Source of the DNA: Paraburkholderia xenovorans LB400
GTDB lineage: Bacteria; Pseudomonadota; Gammaproteobacteria; Burkholderiales; Burkholderiaceae
Assembly (NCBI RefSeq): GCF_000013645.1
Contig: NC_007951.1
Coordinates: forward strand, 2,480,001 to 2,544,000
DNA length: 64,000 nucleotides
Direction: 5' to 3'
This document shows positions 27,433-35,458 of the stretch, piece by piece. Under the pieces are notes generated by a model. The model saw nothing but the letters and a program-made list of their open reading frames with translations, was not told the origin of the DNA and searched no databases. Position numbers and translations under genes: made by a program. The first letter of the stretch is position 1; every line of letters begins with the position of its first letter.

Positions 27433-28482
27433 TTAATGCAAGGTCGCCAGATAGGCCGACAACGCGGCTGCGTCACCGCTCGTTAGCGCGATATCGGGCA
27501 TCAGCGCGTCGGGTTTGAGACGTTGCGCGTGCTCGATCCAGTCCAGCAGATGAGACGGCGTATTGGTGAGCGTGGCCGCCGCGATCGCGCGGCGCGAGCC
27601 GAGATGCGTGAGGTCGGGCGCTTGCCGGCCATTGGCATCGGTGCCGCGAATTGTGTGGCAGCCGGCACAGCGCTCGGCGAACAGATGCCGGCCGGCCACC
27701 AGCGCAGCGTCGCCGACAGGCGCCGCCGGCTTGCCTTGCGCGGCGCGCCAGGCGTTGAAGTCCGCGACGTTTTGCGCGACCACTTCGAAAGCCATATGCG
27801 CATGCTGGGCGCCGCAAAACTGCGAGCATTGGCCGCGATAGACGCCTGCGCGATCTGCCTGAATCCACTGCTCGTTGGTTTGCCCAGGGATAGTCTGGGT
27901 CTTGCCCGCGAGCTGCGGGACCCAGAACGCGTGCACGACATCGGCGCTCTTCAGTAGCACTTTGACCGGCGTGCCGACCGGGATATGGATTTCGTTCGCG
28001 GTGCTGAAGTTACGCGCCGGGTCGGGGTCGTCGGCATAATCGACTTTCCACCACCAGTCGTAGGCCGTGACCGTGATCGTCAGTTGCGGATGCGTGACCG
28101 GCGACGCGACCGACTCGAGCGTCACCAGAATGGCGACGAGCATCGCGAGCAGCGCGAGCGACGACACGCCGGTGCCGATGTAAATCCAGCGCATCCCGCC
28201 CGCTTCGGCGCTAAAGCGCTCCGTTTGCGCCAGCGGCCGTCGGCGCGCGATTGCCGCGATCAGCAGTCCGGCAATGGTTAGCGTCACCAGAACGGAAATG
28301 GCGGCCATCACCCAGCCGAGGCGCAGGGTCGGACTGGCGGCTGGACCGGCCGCGTGAAGAAAGTAATTGAGCGGCGCCGTCGTGCCCGCATGGACCGGTG
28401 AAGACGCAACAGCCGCTAGCCGGGAGGCGCTTCGGAACCAGGCGCGCAAAATTCGCGGTTCAATCGTCTTCCTTGCGGGCAC
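27433..28482 (-). CDS. ctaC: Cytochrome c oxidase subunit II fused to cytochrome c
   Basis: Starting from the GTG at 28482 the product is 349 residues; GGGAG lies about 9 nt upstream. In-frame ATGs at 28536 and 28596 lack such sites but cannot be ruled out. After a signal-like N-terminus come A-P-L-N-Y-F-L-H and two membrane helices. The CuA domain follows, with C-S-Q-F-C-G-A-Q-H-A-H-M (Cys, Cys, His, Met ligands). A C-terminal cytochrome c domain has C-A-G-C-H and a distal Met in A-L-M-P-D. This is the caa3-type layout and the first gene of the oxidase operon. Confidence 0.88.
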   Translation of the reverse strand: MPARKTIEPRILRAWFRSASRLAAVASSPVHAGTTAPLNYFLHAAGPAASPTLRLGWVMAAISVLVTLTIAGLLIAAIARRRPLAQTERFSAEAGGMRWIYIGTGVSSLALLAMLVAILVTLESVASPVTHPQLTITVTAYDWWWKVDYADDPDPARNFSTANEIHIPVGTPVKVLLKSADVVHAFWVPQLAGKTQTIPGQTNEQWIQADRAGVYRGQCSQFCGAQHAHMAFEVVAQNVADFNAWRAAQGKPAAPVGDAALVAGRHLFAERCAGCHTIRGTDANGRQAPDLTHLGSRRAIAAATLTNTPSHLLDWIEHAQRLKPDALMPDIALTSGDAAALSAYLATLH

Positions 28483-28698
28483 TGTTGGCTCCCGTGGAAT
28501 TCCCTGCCATGCCAGCGCGACCCATGCGCTACCCATGCGCGACACCGGGTCGAGGCGGGATGAGATGAAGTTGCGATAGCAAGAAACAGACCGCATCGAC
28601 GGCGACGAATCATTCCGCTTCCGACCTGCGCGCTGCTGCGCATGGTTACGGCGCTACCGCGCGAGCAACTGCCGCGCGGCGCATTTGACCTCTCGCTA

Positions 28699-28875
28699 TC
28701 AGCCGGCTTCGCCCACCTCTTTCGGATCGGGCAGTTTTTCGCCGCTATTCGGCTTCGGAGGCGCCGGTTCATTCTTCAGCGAATCTTTCTGTTCGTCGCT
28801 CAAGCGCCGGTCCCCGGCGGTCGGGTCGGTCTCCGTCTGGCGCGGCGGCGTCGGGCGTGAAGATTCGGTAGCCAT
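28699..28875 (-). CDS. Small disordered hypothetical protein
   Basis: The product is 58 residues, rich in Pro, Glu, Asp, Lys and Ser, with no hydrophobic core, so probably disordered. ACGGAG lies 6-8 nt before the ATG, and the codon use looks like that of real genes. Such short hydrophilic proteins are common in Burkholderiales. It lies between the oxidase operon and the nrsF-sigF pair on the same strand. Its function is unknown. Confidence 0.6.
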   Translation of the reverse strand: MATESSRPTPPRQTETDPTAGDRRLSDEQKDSLKNEPAPPKPNSGEKLPDPKEVGEAG

Positions 28876-29186
28876 AGAAACTCCGTTCTGGTGGGTGGAC
28901 TGTTGACGATCAGATGCGTAATCCTTTCCGCAGAAGCATGCGGCGTGCCGCACGTCGGCGGAGCTGCCCCGGCGCTGGCTTGTCCGATCGCCGCCCCTCG
29001 GGAGCCTCGCGGATTCGCGCGAACGTGGACAAACGCTTGAGTTCCCGCGCAAAGCGGCTGCTACGCCATTGCCGCGCGTGGATCGACTGGACGCTGCCGG
29101 CGCACCGGACGCGTATCAGAAGTTCGCCTGTTGAGTCAGTCGTGCAGATTTCGTGTGCGACTTCGCAGGCTCAGCCGGCACGGCAA
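28876..29186. other. Intergenic region with no recognised gene
   Basis: About 310 bases with no supported coding sequence. One 14-bp palindrome (TGCGGCGTGCCGCA, 28939-28952) is present. The region separates the nrsF stop codon from the small gene starting at 28875. Confidence 0.5.
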
Positions 29187-29828
29187 TCACCAGCGCAACA
29201 GCCGCGGACCCAGCAGCGCGCCGGCGATCGCCGGCAACAGCATGCCCAGCACGTACCACACCCCCCAGAACGGAATCCCCATCTCCGGACAATGCAGGCA
29301 ATACGCCAGCGTCGCGGTCGAGCCGGCCAGCAGGCCGCCCACAGCGCCTGTCAACGCGAGCCGGGTCGGCGCCAGTCCTTTGAGTGCCCAGAACGCGGCG
29401 ATAAACCCGGGAACCGACAGCATCGCGATATTGAACGGACAGACCCGCCAGGTTTTGCCGAGCACGAGCGCGAGTCTTGCGTCGCCCGGTGCGGCCATCA
29501 GCACGTACGCACCGGCGAGCCACACCGCCGCGACGGGCGCCGCGATCAGCCAGCCGCTGCCACCCGTGCGCACGCCGGGACGCGCGAGCCGCGTCGACAT
29601 CCACAGCGCGCCGATCATCACACATAACGGCAGCGCGATCTTGGCCCAGAAGATCGGCGTGAGCGCCACTTCGGCGAGATCGCGGCGGATGCCGAGCACC
29701 GTCGCCATGATCAGCGTCGCGCCGGCCGCGCCGGCCAGCACCGCGACGCCAAAGCGTTTCGTGAGCGCGTAACGGTCCACCGGCGCGACGCCGGTAGCGA
29801 GCAGGGAAATAAAGTCATCCGTTTTCAT
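29187..29828 (-). CDS. nrsF: NrsF-type anti-sigma factor (DUF1109)
   Basis: The product is 213 residues with six membrane segments. Conserved cysteines C130 (W-R-V-C-P-F-N) and C180 (L-H-C-P-E-M) fall almost exactly where Caulobacter NrsF has its two essential cysteines, which sense metal or oxidative stress. The protein is expected to hold SigF at the membrane until stress. Its ATG overlaps the stop of sigF (29825-29828), so the two are translationally coupled. Confidence 0.9.
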   Translation of the reverse strand: MKTDDFISLLATGVAPVDRYALTKRFGVAVLAGAAGATLIMATVLGIRRDLAEVALTPIFWAKIALPLCVMIGALWMSTRLARPGVRTGGSGWLIAAPVAAVWLAGAYVLMAAPGDARLALVLGKTWRVCPFNIAMLSVPGFIAAFWALKGLAPTRLALTGAVGGLLAGSTATLAYCLHCPEMGIPFWGVWYVLGMLLPAIAGALLGPRLLRW

Positions 29829-30397
29829 CGCGTTCCTCGAATCCTTGCAGCCAATGCCTTCAGTCCACGATGCACGCCAATCTTCACCGCGGATTCCGAC
29901 AAGCCGGTCAATTTCGCGGTCTCCGTCACGGAAAGCCCTTCGAGCTTCACGTGCACGATCGGCAGACGCTGGCGATCCGGCAACTGTTCGAGCAGTTTTC
30001 CCACATCGCGCTTTGCTTGCGCCGGTTCGAGATCGGGTGCGGCGAGCAATTCGAACGCATCGTCAAGCGGATCGTTCAGCGCGTCATGCCGGGCGCGCGC
30101 CCGAAAGTAATCTGTCAGCTTGTAGCGCGCGATGGCATGAATCCATGCAGTCAGCGGTTCCTGCGAGCGGTAGGTATGCCGTGCGTTATGCACTGCAAGC
30201 AATATTTCCTGCATGAGATCTTCGGCGTCGGACGCGCCGTCGTGAAGCCGCCTTCGCAGGAAGCCGCGCAGGTGCGCGCCCAGTTCCGCGAGGAATTGCC
30301 GGTACGCGGCGCTGTCGCCGTCCAGTCCGCTCAGGAACAGGGCTCGCAGATGCGCCTCTTTCGCCTGCGCTGCGGTGATATCGGTAGTTCGATTCAT
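29825..30397 (-). CDS. sigF: ECF RNA polymerase sigma factor, SigF type
   Basis: The product is 190 residues as annotated from ATG 30397. Region 2 contains D-A-E-D-L-M-Q-E-I-L-L-A-V-H, and region 4 has the helix-turn-helix L-S-V-T-E-T-A-K-L-T-G-L-S-E-S-A-V-K-I-G-V-H-R-G. It belongs with the SigF group that works with NrsF in the response to metals, singlet oxygen or chlorine species in other proteobacteria. A GTAACC-N16-CGAA promoter match overlaps the annotated start codon (30388-30413), so the real translation start or the dominant promoter needs testing. Confidence 0.88.
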   Translation of the reverse strand: MNRTTDITAAQAKEAHLRALFLSGLDGDSAAYRQFLAELGAHLRGFLRRRLHDGASDAEDLMQEILLAVHNARHTYRSQEPLTAWIHAIARYKLTDYFRARARHDALNDPLDDAFELLAAPDLEPAQAKRDVGKLLEQLPDRQRLPIVHVKLEGLSVTETAKLTGLSESAVKIGVHRGLKALAARIRGTR

Positions 30398-30413
30398 CTG
30401 GGACGTCGGTTAC
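30388..30413 (-). promoter_or_regulatory. SigF-type promoter, minus strand (sigF autoregulation)
   Basis: On the minus strand GTAACC (30413-30408) and CGAA (30391-30388) are separated by exactly 16 bases. GTAACC-N16-CGAA is the reported SigF promoter consensus in Caulobacter. It points towards sigF and overlaps its annotated ATG (30397-30395). Confidence 0.75.
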
Positions 30414-30510
30414 AGGAAACAGGAGTTTATTCCATCGCCCCCCGCATTGGCGCGCGCGACCACGCTGCCCGTCCCTCTTTTTCCGTTCCGGAAAAAAATT
30501 CACGTCCGCT

Positions 30511-30536
30511 GTAACCGCGCCGGCATTCGTGGCGAA
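30511..30536 (+). promoter_or_regulatory. SigF-type promoter, plus strand (MXKDX operon)
   Basis: GTAACC (30511-30516) and CGAA (30533-30536) are separated by exactly 16 bases. The site lies 138 bp before the ATG of the MXKDX gene and is divergent from the match at 30388-30413. It would place the MXKDX protein, cytochrome b561 and the sulfite-oxidase-fold protein under SigF control. Confidence 0.8.
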
Positions 30537-30674
30537 TTACCTCACAGATGCGGGATGACGACGCATCGGTAGTTGCCGGGGTAGTTGCCGGAAAGCAGAT
30601 TCACCTCACAAACACATGGACCCGATACGCCGCTTCGGCCACACGGTCCGATCAACAACATTCAAGGAGTTGTC

Positions 30675-30926
30675 ATGAAAAGCATTGCAATCGCAGCATT
30701 CGCCGCAGCGTTGCTCGTCAGCGGCGGTTCGGCGTTCGCCCAGGCGAGCGGCGCCATGTCCCACGATTCGATGTCGAAAGACGCGATGAGCAAGGACTCG
30801 ATGGCCAAGGATTCCATGTCCAAAGATTCGATGGCCAAGGACTCCATGTCCAAAGATTCGATGAGCAAGGACGGCAGCAAGATGAAACCCGACGCGATGA
30901 AAAAAGGCGACGCGATGAGCAAGTAA
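30675..30926 (+). CDS. Pentapeptide MXKDX repeat protein
   Basis: The product is 83 residues. A signal peptide (residues 1 to about 23, cut after F-A-Q or A-F-A) is followed by eight tandem pentapeptides of the form M-[SA]-[KH]-D-[SAG] (residues 28-67) and a Lys/Met-rich tail. AAGGAG is placed well before the ATG. Members of this family lie next to SigF/NrsF systems in related bacteria. The methionine-rich secreted chain could scavenge oxidants or bind metal (inference). The upstream SigF promoter supports a stress role. Confidence 0.88.
   Translation: MKSIAIAAFAAALLVSGGSAFAQASGAMSHDSMSKDAMSKDSMAKDSMSKDSMAKDSMSKDSMSKDGSKMKPDAMKKGDAMSK
30756..30875 (+). repeat. Eight in-frame 15-bp repeats encoding MXKDX
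   Basis: Eight consecutive 15-base units encode the pentapeptides, with unit pairs alternating tcgaaag/tccaaag and gccaagg spellings. Such a tract is prone to slippage, so copy number probably differs between strains. Confidence 0.85.
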
Positions 30927-30933
30927 GTACCCG

Positions 30934-30969
30934 AGGTGCATTCCCGGCCCGCAGGCCGCGAATGCACCT
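30934..30969 (+). terminator. Strong intercistronic hairpin
   Basis: The arms aggtgcattc (30934-30943) and gaatgcacct (30960-30969) pair perfectly, and an inner cggcc/ggccg stem closes around the loop cgca. It sits between the MXKDX stop codon and the cytochrome b561 start. With no U-run it is more likely an attenuator or mRNA-stabilising structure than a full terminator. Confidence 0.55.
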
Positions 30970-30995
30970 GCGGATTCCACTACCGGAGGTTCACC

Positions 30996-31622
30996 ATGAA
31001 CGCGATCCCCCAACCCGGCGCATCGCAAGACAGGTCGCGCACGATTCAACCCGCGTGGGTACGTATCGCGCACTGGCTCAACGCGCTCGCTGCGGTGCTG
31101 ATGATGCTCTCGGGCTGGCGAATCTACGACGCGTCGCCGGTATTCGCGGGTTTCAGGATTCCCACCGGCATCACGCTCGGCGGCTGGCTCGGCGGTGCGT
31201 TGCAGTGGCACTTCGCGGCGATGTGGCTGCTGTTTTTCAACGCCCTCTTCTATCTGGCGATGAACCTCGTCACCGGACGGCTCAGGTCGAAGTTCTTCCC
31301 GCTGTCGCCGCGCGCGATCCTGCACGACCTCGGCGAGGCGCTGAAAGGCCATCTGTCGCACGCGGACCCGAGCCGCTACAACGCGGTGCAGAAGTTCGCG
31401 TATCTGTTCGTGATGCTCGACATCGCCATCCTGATCCTGTCGGGGCTCGCGATCTGGAAATCGGTGCAGTTTCCGTTGCTGCGCGACCTGATGGGCGGAT
31501 ACGACAATGCGCGCGTCGTTCACTTCTGCGCAATGGCCTTGCTGGCCGGCTTTATCGTCGTCCATCTGACGATGGTGGCGCTTGTGCCGCGTTCGTTGCT
31601 CACCATGATTCGCGGCCGCTAA
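30996..31622 (+). CDS. Cytochrome b561/b6-type membrane protein
   Basis: The product is 208 residues with four membrane helices. Histidines at the start of helix 1 (V-R-I-A-H-W-L-N-A), in helix 2 (Q-W-H-F-A) and in the C-terminal helices (R-V-V-H-F, V-V-H-L-T) are candidate heme b ligands. CCGGAGG precedes the ATG. It lies 16 bp before a molybdopterin-type gene. The pair resembles the MsrPQ/YedYZ logic, with a membrane heme protein delivering electrons to a periplasmic molybdoenzyme, although this heme protein belongs to the cytochrome b561 family rather than to MsrQ. Confidence 0.86.
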   Translation: MNAIPQPGASQDRSRTIQPAWVRIAHWLNALAAVLMMLSGWRIYDASPVFAGFRIPTGITLGGWLGGALQWHFAAMWLLFFNALFYLAMNLVTGRLRSKFFPLSPRAILHDLGEALKGHLSHADPSRYNAVQKFAYLFVMLDIAILILSGLAIWKSVQFPLLRDLMGGYDNARVVHFCAMALLAGFIVVHLTMVALVPRSLLTMIRGR

Positions 31623-31638
31623 CCGGGGGAGTAAAACC

Positions 31639-32415
31639 ATGAAGCCATTCAAACCTTCGTCGCCGGGCGTGGATCGGGCGTCGCTCGCTATCGACGTGCG
31701 ACGTGAACTCGATATGCCGTCACGCAGGCTGTTCGGCAAGCGCATCATCACGCTCGGTGGCCTTGCCATGCTGACCGGATGCAGCCTGTCGGACGACAAA
31801 TCGGTCGAAACGTTCTTATCGCGCGTGTCGAAAATCAACGACAGCGTGCAGGGCTGGCTGTTCGATCCGAATCGTCTCGCGCCGACCTACACGGAAGCAC
31901 AGATCACGCGTCCGTTCCCGTTCAACGCGTTCTACGGCATCGACGATGTCCCGCACGTGGACGGCAGCGACTTCCGGTTGAAAGTCAGCGGCCTCGTGCA
32001 GGAAAAGAAGACATGGACCCTCGACGATCTGTACGCGTTGCCGAAAGCCGAACAGATTACGCGGCATATCTGCGTAGAAGGATGGAGCGCGATCGGCCGC
32101 TGGGGCGGCACGCCGTTTGCCGAATTCCTGAAACGCGTGGGTGCTGATACGTCGGCGAAATACGTCGGCTTCAAATGCGCCGACGACTATTACGAAAGCA
32201 TCGATATGCCGACGGCGCTGCACCCGCAGACACTGCTGACCTTCACCTACGACGGCCAGCAATTGCCGGCAAAATACGGCTATCCGATGAAGCTCAGGAT
32301 GCCTACCAAACTCGGCTACAAGAACCCCAAGCACATCATGGAAATCTTCGTGACCAATGCGTTTCCAGGCGGCTACTGGGTCGACCAGGGCTACAACTGG
32401 TTCGGCGGTTCGTGA
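31639..32415 (+). CDS. Molybdopterin-dependent oxidoreductase (sulfite-oxidase fold)
   Basis: The product is 258 residues. The Tat-like segment S-R-R-L-F-G-K-R (29-35) is followed by a hydrophobic stretch and Cys48 (L-T-G-C), which could be a lipobox. The single Oxidored_molyb domain has the molybdenum ligand C145 in R-H-I-C-V-E-G-W-S. The C-terminal dimerisation domain of true sulfite oxidases is absent, as in YedY/MsrP. It probably works in the periplasm with the preceding cytochrome b561, perhaps repairing oxidised methionines or reducing small S/N-oxides under SigF control (inference). Confidence 0.87.
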   Translation: MKPFKPSSPGVDRASLAIDVRRELDMPSRRLFGKRIITLGGLAMLTGCSLSDDKSVETFLSRVSKINDSVQGWLFDPNRLAPTYTEAQITRPFPFNAFYGIDDVPHVDGSDFRLKVSGLVQEKKTWTLDDLYALPKAEQITRHICVEGWSAIGRWGGTPFAEFLKRVGADTSAKYVGFKCADDYYESIDMPTALHPQTLLTFTYDGQQLPAKYGYPMKLRMPTKLGYKNPKHIMEIFVTNAFPGGYWVDQGYNWFGGS

Positions 32416-32433
32416 GCGGCGGGCCGGATACGA

Positions 32434-33771
32434 TTACGTTCGAGCACCGGAACCCGGAAAGAACCGGTTCTCAGGCCGCGGCAGTCCCAGATTTTCTCGC
32501 AGCGTGGCCCCTTCGTATTCGCGCCGGAACAGCCCTCGCCTCTGCAACTCAGGAATCACCTTGTCGACGAAGTCGTCGAGCCCGCCCGGCAGATACGGAA
32601 ACATCACATTGAATCCATCGGAGCCCTCTTCCACCAGCCACTGCTCCATCTGATCGGCGATCATCGCGGGCGTGCCGACCATCTCCAGTCCCGCGTAGCC
32701 GCCAATGCGCTGGGCCAGTTGACGAATCGTCAGCCGGTCGCGCTCCGCCCATTCGAGCACACGCTGGCGTGACGTACGGCTCGCGTTGGTTTCAGGAATG
32801 TCGGGCAGCGGGCCGTCAGGATCGAAGCCGGACACGTCGTGCCCCAATGCAATCGACAATGAAGCGATACCGCTCTCGTAATGAACGAACGTGTCGAGCC
32901 GCGCTCGCGTTTCGAGCGCCCGCTCCAGCGTATCGCCCACCACCACAAAAGCGGCCGGCAGGATCTTCATGTGATCGCGTGAGCGCCCCAGTTTCTCCAT
33001 GCGGCCTTTGACATCGGCATAGAAGCGCTTGCCGTCCGCCAGTTGGGTTTGCGCGGTGAACACCACCTCGGCGGTTTCGGCGGCGATCTGCCGCCCGGCT
33101 TCCGACGATCCCGCCTGCACGATGACCGGCCAACCCTGAACCGGGCGCGCGATATTCAACGGCCCGCGTACCGAGAAGTTCTCGCTTTTGTAGTTGAGCA
33201 CATGCAGTTTCCGCGGATCGAAGAATGTGCCGGTTGCCGTATCGCGGATAAAGGCGTCGTCGGCCCAACTGTCCCACAGTCCGGTGACCACATCGAAGAA
33301 TTCGCGGGCGCGACGGTAGCGTTCGTCGTGCTCGACATGTTCGTCGAGGCCGAAATTGAGCGCTGCGTCCGGGTTCGACGTGGTCACGAGATTCCATCCC
33401 GCGCGGCCGCCGCTGATATGGTCGAGCGAGGCGAAACGCCTTGCCACATGATAAGGCGCGTCGAACGTCGTCGACGCGGTGGCAATGAGCCCCAGCCGCT
33501 CGGTGACTGCCGCGAGCGCGGGCAGCAGCGTGAGCGGCTCGAACGACGTGACCGTGTGGCTGTGCTTGAGCGCCTCGAGCGGCATGTTGAGCACCGCGAG
33601 GTGGTCGGCCATGAAGAACGCGTCGAAGCGCCCGCGCTCCAGCGTCTGCGCGAAACGCTTCAGATGCCCGAAATTGAAGTTGGCGTCGGGATAGGCGCCG
33701 GGATAGCGCCATGCGCCGGTGTGAATGGTAGTCGGGCGCATGAATGCGCCGAGGCGAAGCTGACGTGACAT
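32434..33771 (-). CDS. NtaA/SnaA/DszA-family FMN-dependent monooxygenase
   Basis: The product is 445 residues of the bacterial luciferase-like NtaA/SnaA/SoxA(DszA) family. Characteristic stretches are R-L-G-A-F-M near the start, F-A-S-L-D-H-I-S-G-G-R-A-G-W-N-L-V-T and V-I-V-Q-A-G-S-S-E-A-G. Members use reduced flavin to oxidise sulfones, alkanesulfonates, nitrilotriacetate or EDTA. A separate flavin reductase is required; none was found in the window. It is the last gene of the minus-strand organosulfur cluster. The substrate cannot be predicted. Confidence 0.88.
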   Translation of the reverse strand: MSRQLRLGAFMRPTTIHTGAWRYPGAYPDANFNFGHLKRFAQTLERGRFDAFFMADHLAVLNMPLEALKHSHTVTSFEPLTLLPALAAVTERLGLIATASTTFDAPYHVARRFASLDHISGGRAGWNLVTTSNPDAALNFGLDEHVEHDERYRRAREFFDVVTGLWDSWADDAFIRDTATGTFFDPRKLHVLNYKSENFSVRGPLNIARPVQGWPVIVQAGSSEAGRQIAAETAEVVFTAQTQLADGKRFYADVKGRMEKLGRSRDHMKILPAAFVVVGDTLERALETRARLDTFVHYESGIASLSIALGHDVSGFDPDGPLPDIPETNASRTSRQRVLEWAERDRLTIRQLAQRIGGYAGLEMVGTPAMIADQMEQWLVEEGSDGFNVMFPYLPGGLDDFVDKVIPELQRRGLFRREYEGATLRENLGLPRPENRFFPGSGART

Positions 33772-33860
33772 TAAACGATCTCCGTCCCGAACTGGGTCGA
33801 GCCAGTTTAATCCGGCTTCGGCGCGGCTGCTTGCAAGTCCTCGGCGCGGGTATGGTTGGC

Positions 33861-33887
33861 GCTGTGGTCGCCGCTGCGGTCGCCGCT
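33861..33887. repeat. Short 12-bp tandem repeat
   Basis: gctgtggtcgcc and gctgcggtcgcc follow each other directly, with a partial third unit, in the 127-bp gap between two monooxygenase genes. Confidence 0.4.
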
Positions 33888-33898
33888 ATACCGCGCCG

Positions 33899-35236
33899 CT
33901 ATCCGGCGCGGTGCGCCGGCCGCCGCAAGCCGAGATTGTCGCGCAGCGTGCGGCCTTCGTAGTCCTCGCGGAACAGGCCGCGTCGGCGCAATTCGGGCAG
34001 CACCAGTTCGACGAAATCGGTCAAGCCGGTGGGCAGCAATGGCGGCATCACGTTGAAACCATCGGCACCGTAATTCACGAAGCGTTCTTCCAGTTGATCG
34101 ACGATCTGCGCCGGCGTGCCGACGAGTTGCCAATGACCACGCGCTCCCGCCACCCGCAAATAGAGCTGGCGGATCGTCAGATTCTCGCGGCGGGCCAACT
34201 CGATCGTCAGCACTTGCCGGCTCTTGCTCGCATTCGTTTCGGGCAGATCCGGAATTGGCCCGTCGAGCGGATAGCCGGACAGATCGAAGCCGCCGGTCAG
34301 TCCGGAGACGAGCGCGAGCCCGACCTTCGGATCCACGAGCGACTGCAAGTGCTCGAACTTCTCCTTCGCTTCGTCCTCGGTGCGGCCCACGATCGGGAAC
34401 ACGCCGGGCATGATCTTCAGGTCGTCCGGACGGCGGCCATAGGCCTCCAGTCGGCCCTTCACATCGGCATAAAAATCGACGGCGTCCTGCAACGTCTGCT
34501 GCGCCGTGAAAATCACCTCGGCGGTCTTCGCGGCCAGATCCCGGCCGGCTTCGGACGACCCTGCCTGCACGACGACCGGATGCCCTTGAGGAGAACGGGC
34601 GACATTGAGCGGTCCCTTGACCTGGAAGAAACGTCCCTTGTGATCCAGCACATGGCGTTTGGCCGGGTCGAAGAAACGGCCTTCTGCCTTGTCGCGAACA
34701 AAGGCGTCGTCTTCCCAGCTGTCCCATAGCCCCGCTGTGACTTCAGCGAATTCGGCGGCACGCTCGTAGCGCTCGGCATGGTCGAAATGCCTGTCACGAT
34801 TGAAGTTCTTCGCCTCATGCTCGCTTGACGAGGTGACCAGATTCCAGCCCGCGCGTCCCCCGCTAATGTGATCGAGCGACGCGAACTTGCGCGCGATGTG
34901 ATACGGCTCGTTGAAACTCGTCGAGGCCGTGCCGACCAGGCCGATGCGTTCCGTCACGGCGGCCAGCGCCGATAGCAAGGTGATCGGTTCGAACTGGGCC
35001 ACATAGCTGTGCGCCGTGCGGCTGAGAAAATCGACGTTATCGCCGCGCGTGCCCACGCCGTCGGCGAGAAAGACCAGATCGAACTTTGCGGCTTCCGCCG
35101 CTTGCGCGAGCTGGACGTAGTGACGGAAATCGACACCGGCGTCCGCCCGCGCCTCGGGATGCCGCCACGCCGCAATGTGATGCCCGGAAGGGTAAAGGAA
35201 AGCGCCGAGGCGCAAGTGCCCGCTACGTCTGCTCAT
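33899..35236 (-). CDS. NtaA/SnaA/DszA-family FMN-dependent monooxygenase
   Basis: The product is 445 residues from the ATG at 35236; the frame is open 29 codons further but without similarity. It has the same family blocks as the gene at 32434 (F-A-S-L-D-H-I-S-G-G-R-A-G-W-N-L-V-T, V-V-V-Q-A-G-S-S-E-A-G). Clear differences elsewhere suggest a distinct substrate. The N-terminal S-G-H-H-I-A-A-W-R-H-P motif is shared with the monooxygenase at 57510 but not with that at 32434, so two of the three copies are closer relatives. Confidence 0.88.
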   Translation of the reverse strand: MSRRSGHLRLGAFLYPSGHHIAAWRHPEARADAGVDFRHYVQLAQAAEAAKFDLVFLADGVGTRGDNVDFLSRTAHSYVAQFEPITLLSALAAVTERIGLVGTASTSFNEPYHIARKFASLDHISGGRAGWNLVTSSSEHEAKNFNRDRHFDHAERYERAAEFAEVTAGLWDSWEDDAFVRDKAEGRFFDPAKRHVLDHKGRFFQVKGPLNVARSPQGHPVVVQAGSSEAGRDLAAKTAEVIFTAQQTLQDAVDFYADVKGRLEAYGRRPDDLKIMPGVFPIVGRTEDEAKEKFEHLQSLVDPKVGLALVSGLTGGFDLSGYPLDGPIPDLPETNASKSRQVLTIELARRENLTIRQLYLRVAGARGHWQLVGTPAQIVDQLEERFVNYGADGFNVMPPLLPTGLTDFVELVLPELRRRGLFREDYEGRTLRDNLGLRRPAHRAG

Positions 35237-35458
35237 GGAAGTCCGCGAATCAGGAATGGATGGGGACGCGCCGCGCCTGCCCGGCTGAATGCGCGCGGGC
35301 ACCGTGTGGGTTCGCCAGAGCACACCGCGGCATGCGGCCGGCGCTCACAGGCGAAGGCGTGCGACCTGTCTGATTCTCGTTGTGTTCGCCGCCTTGCGCC
35401 ACGAACAAATCGGCAGATCCATATTCGCCAACGCACTAACGAAAGCCGGCGTCCTTCG

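Noticed and set aside
30756..30875. 15-bp repeats considered as a CRISPR-like array
   Set aside because: The repeats are contiguous, in frame and encode the MXKDX pentapeptide; there are no spacers.
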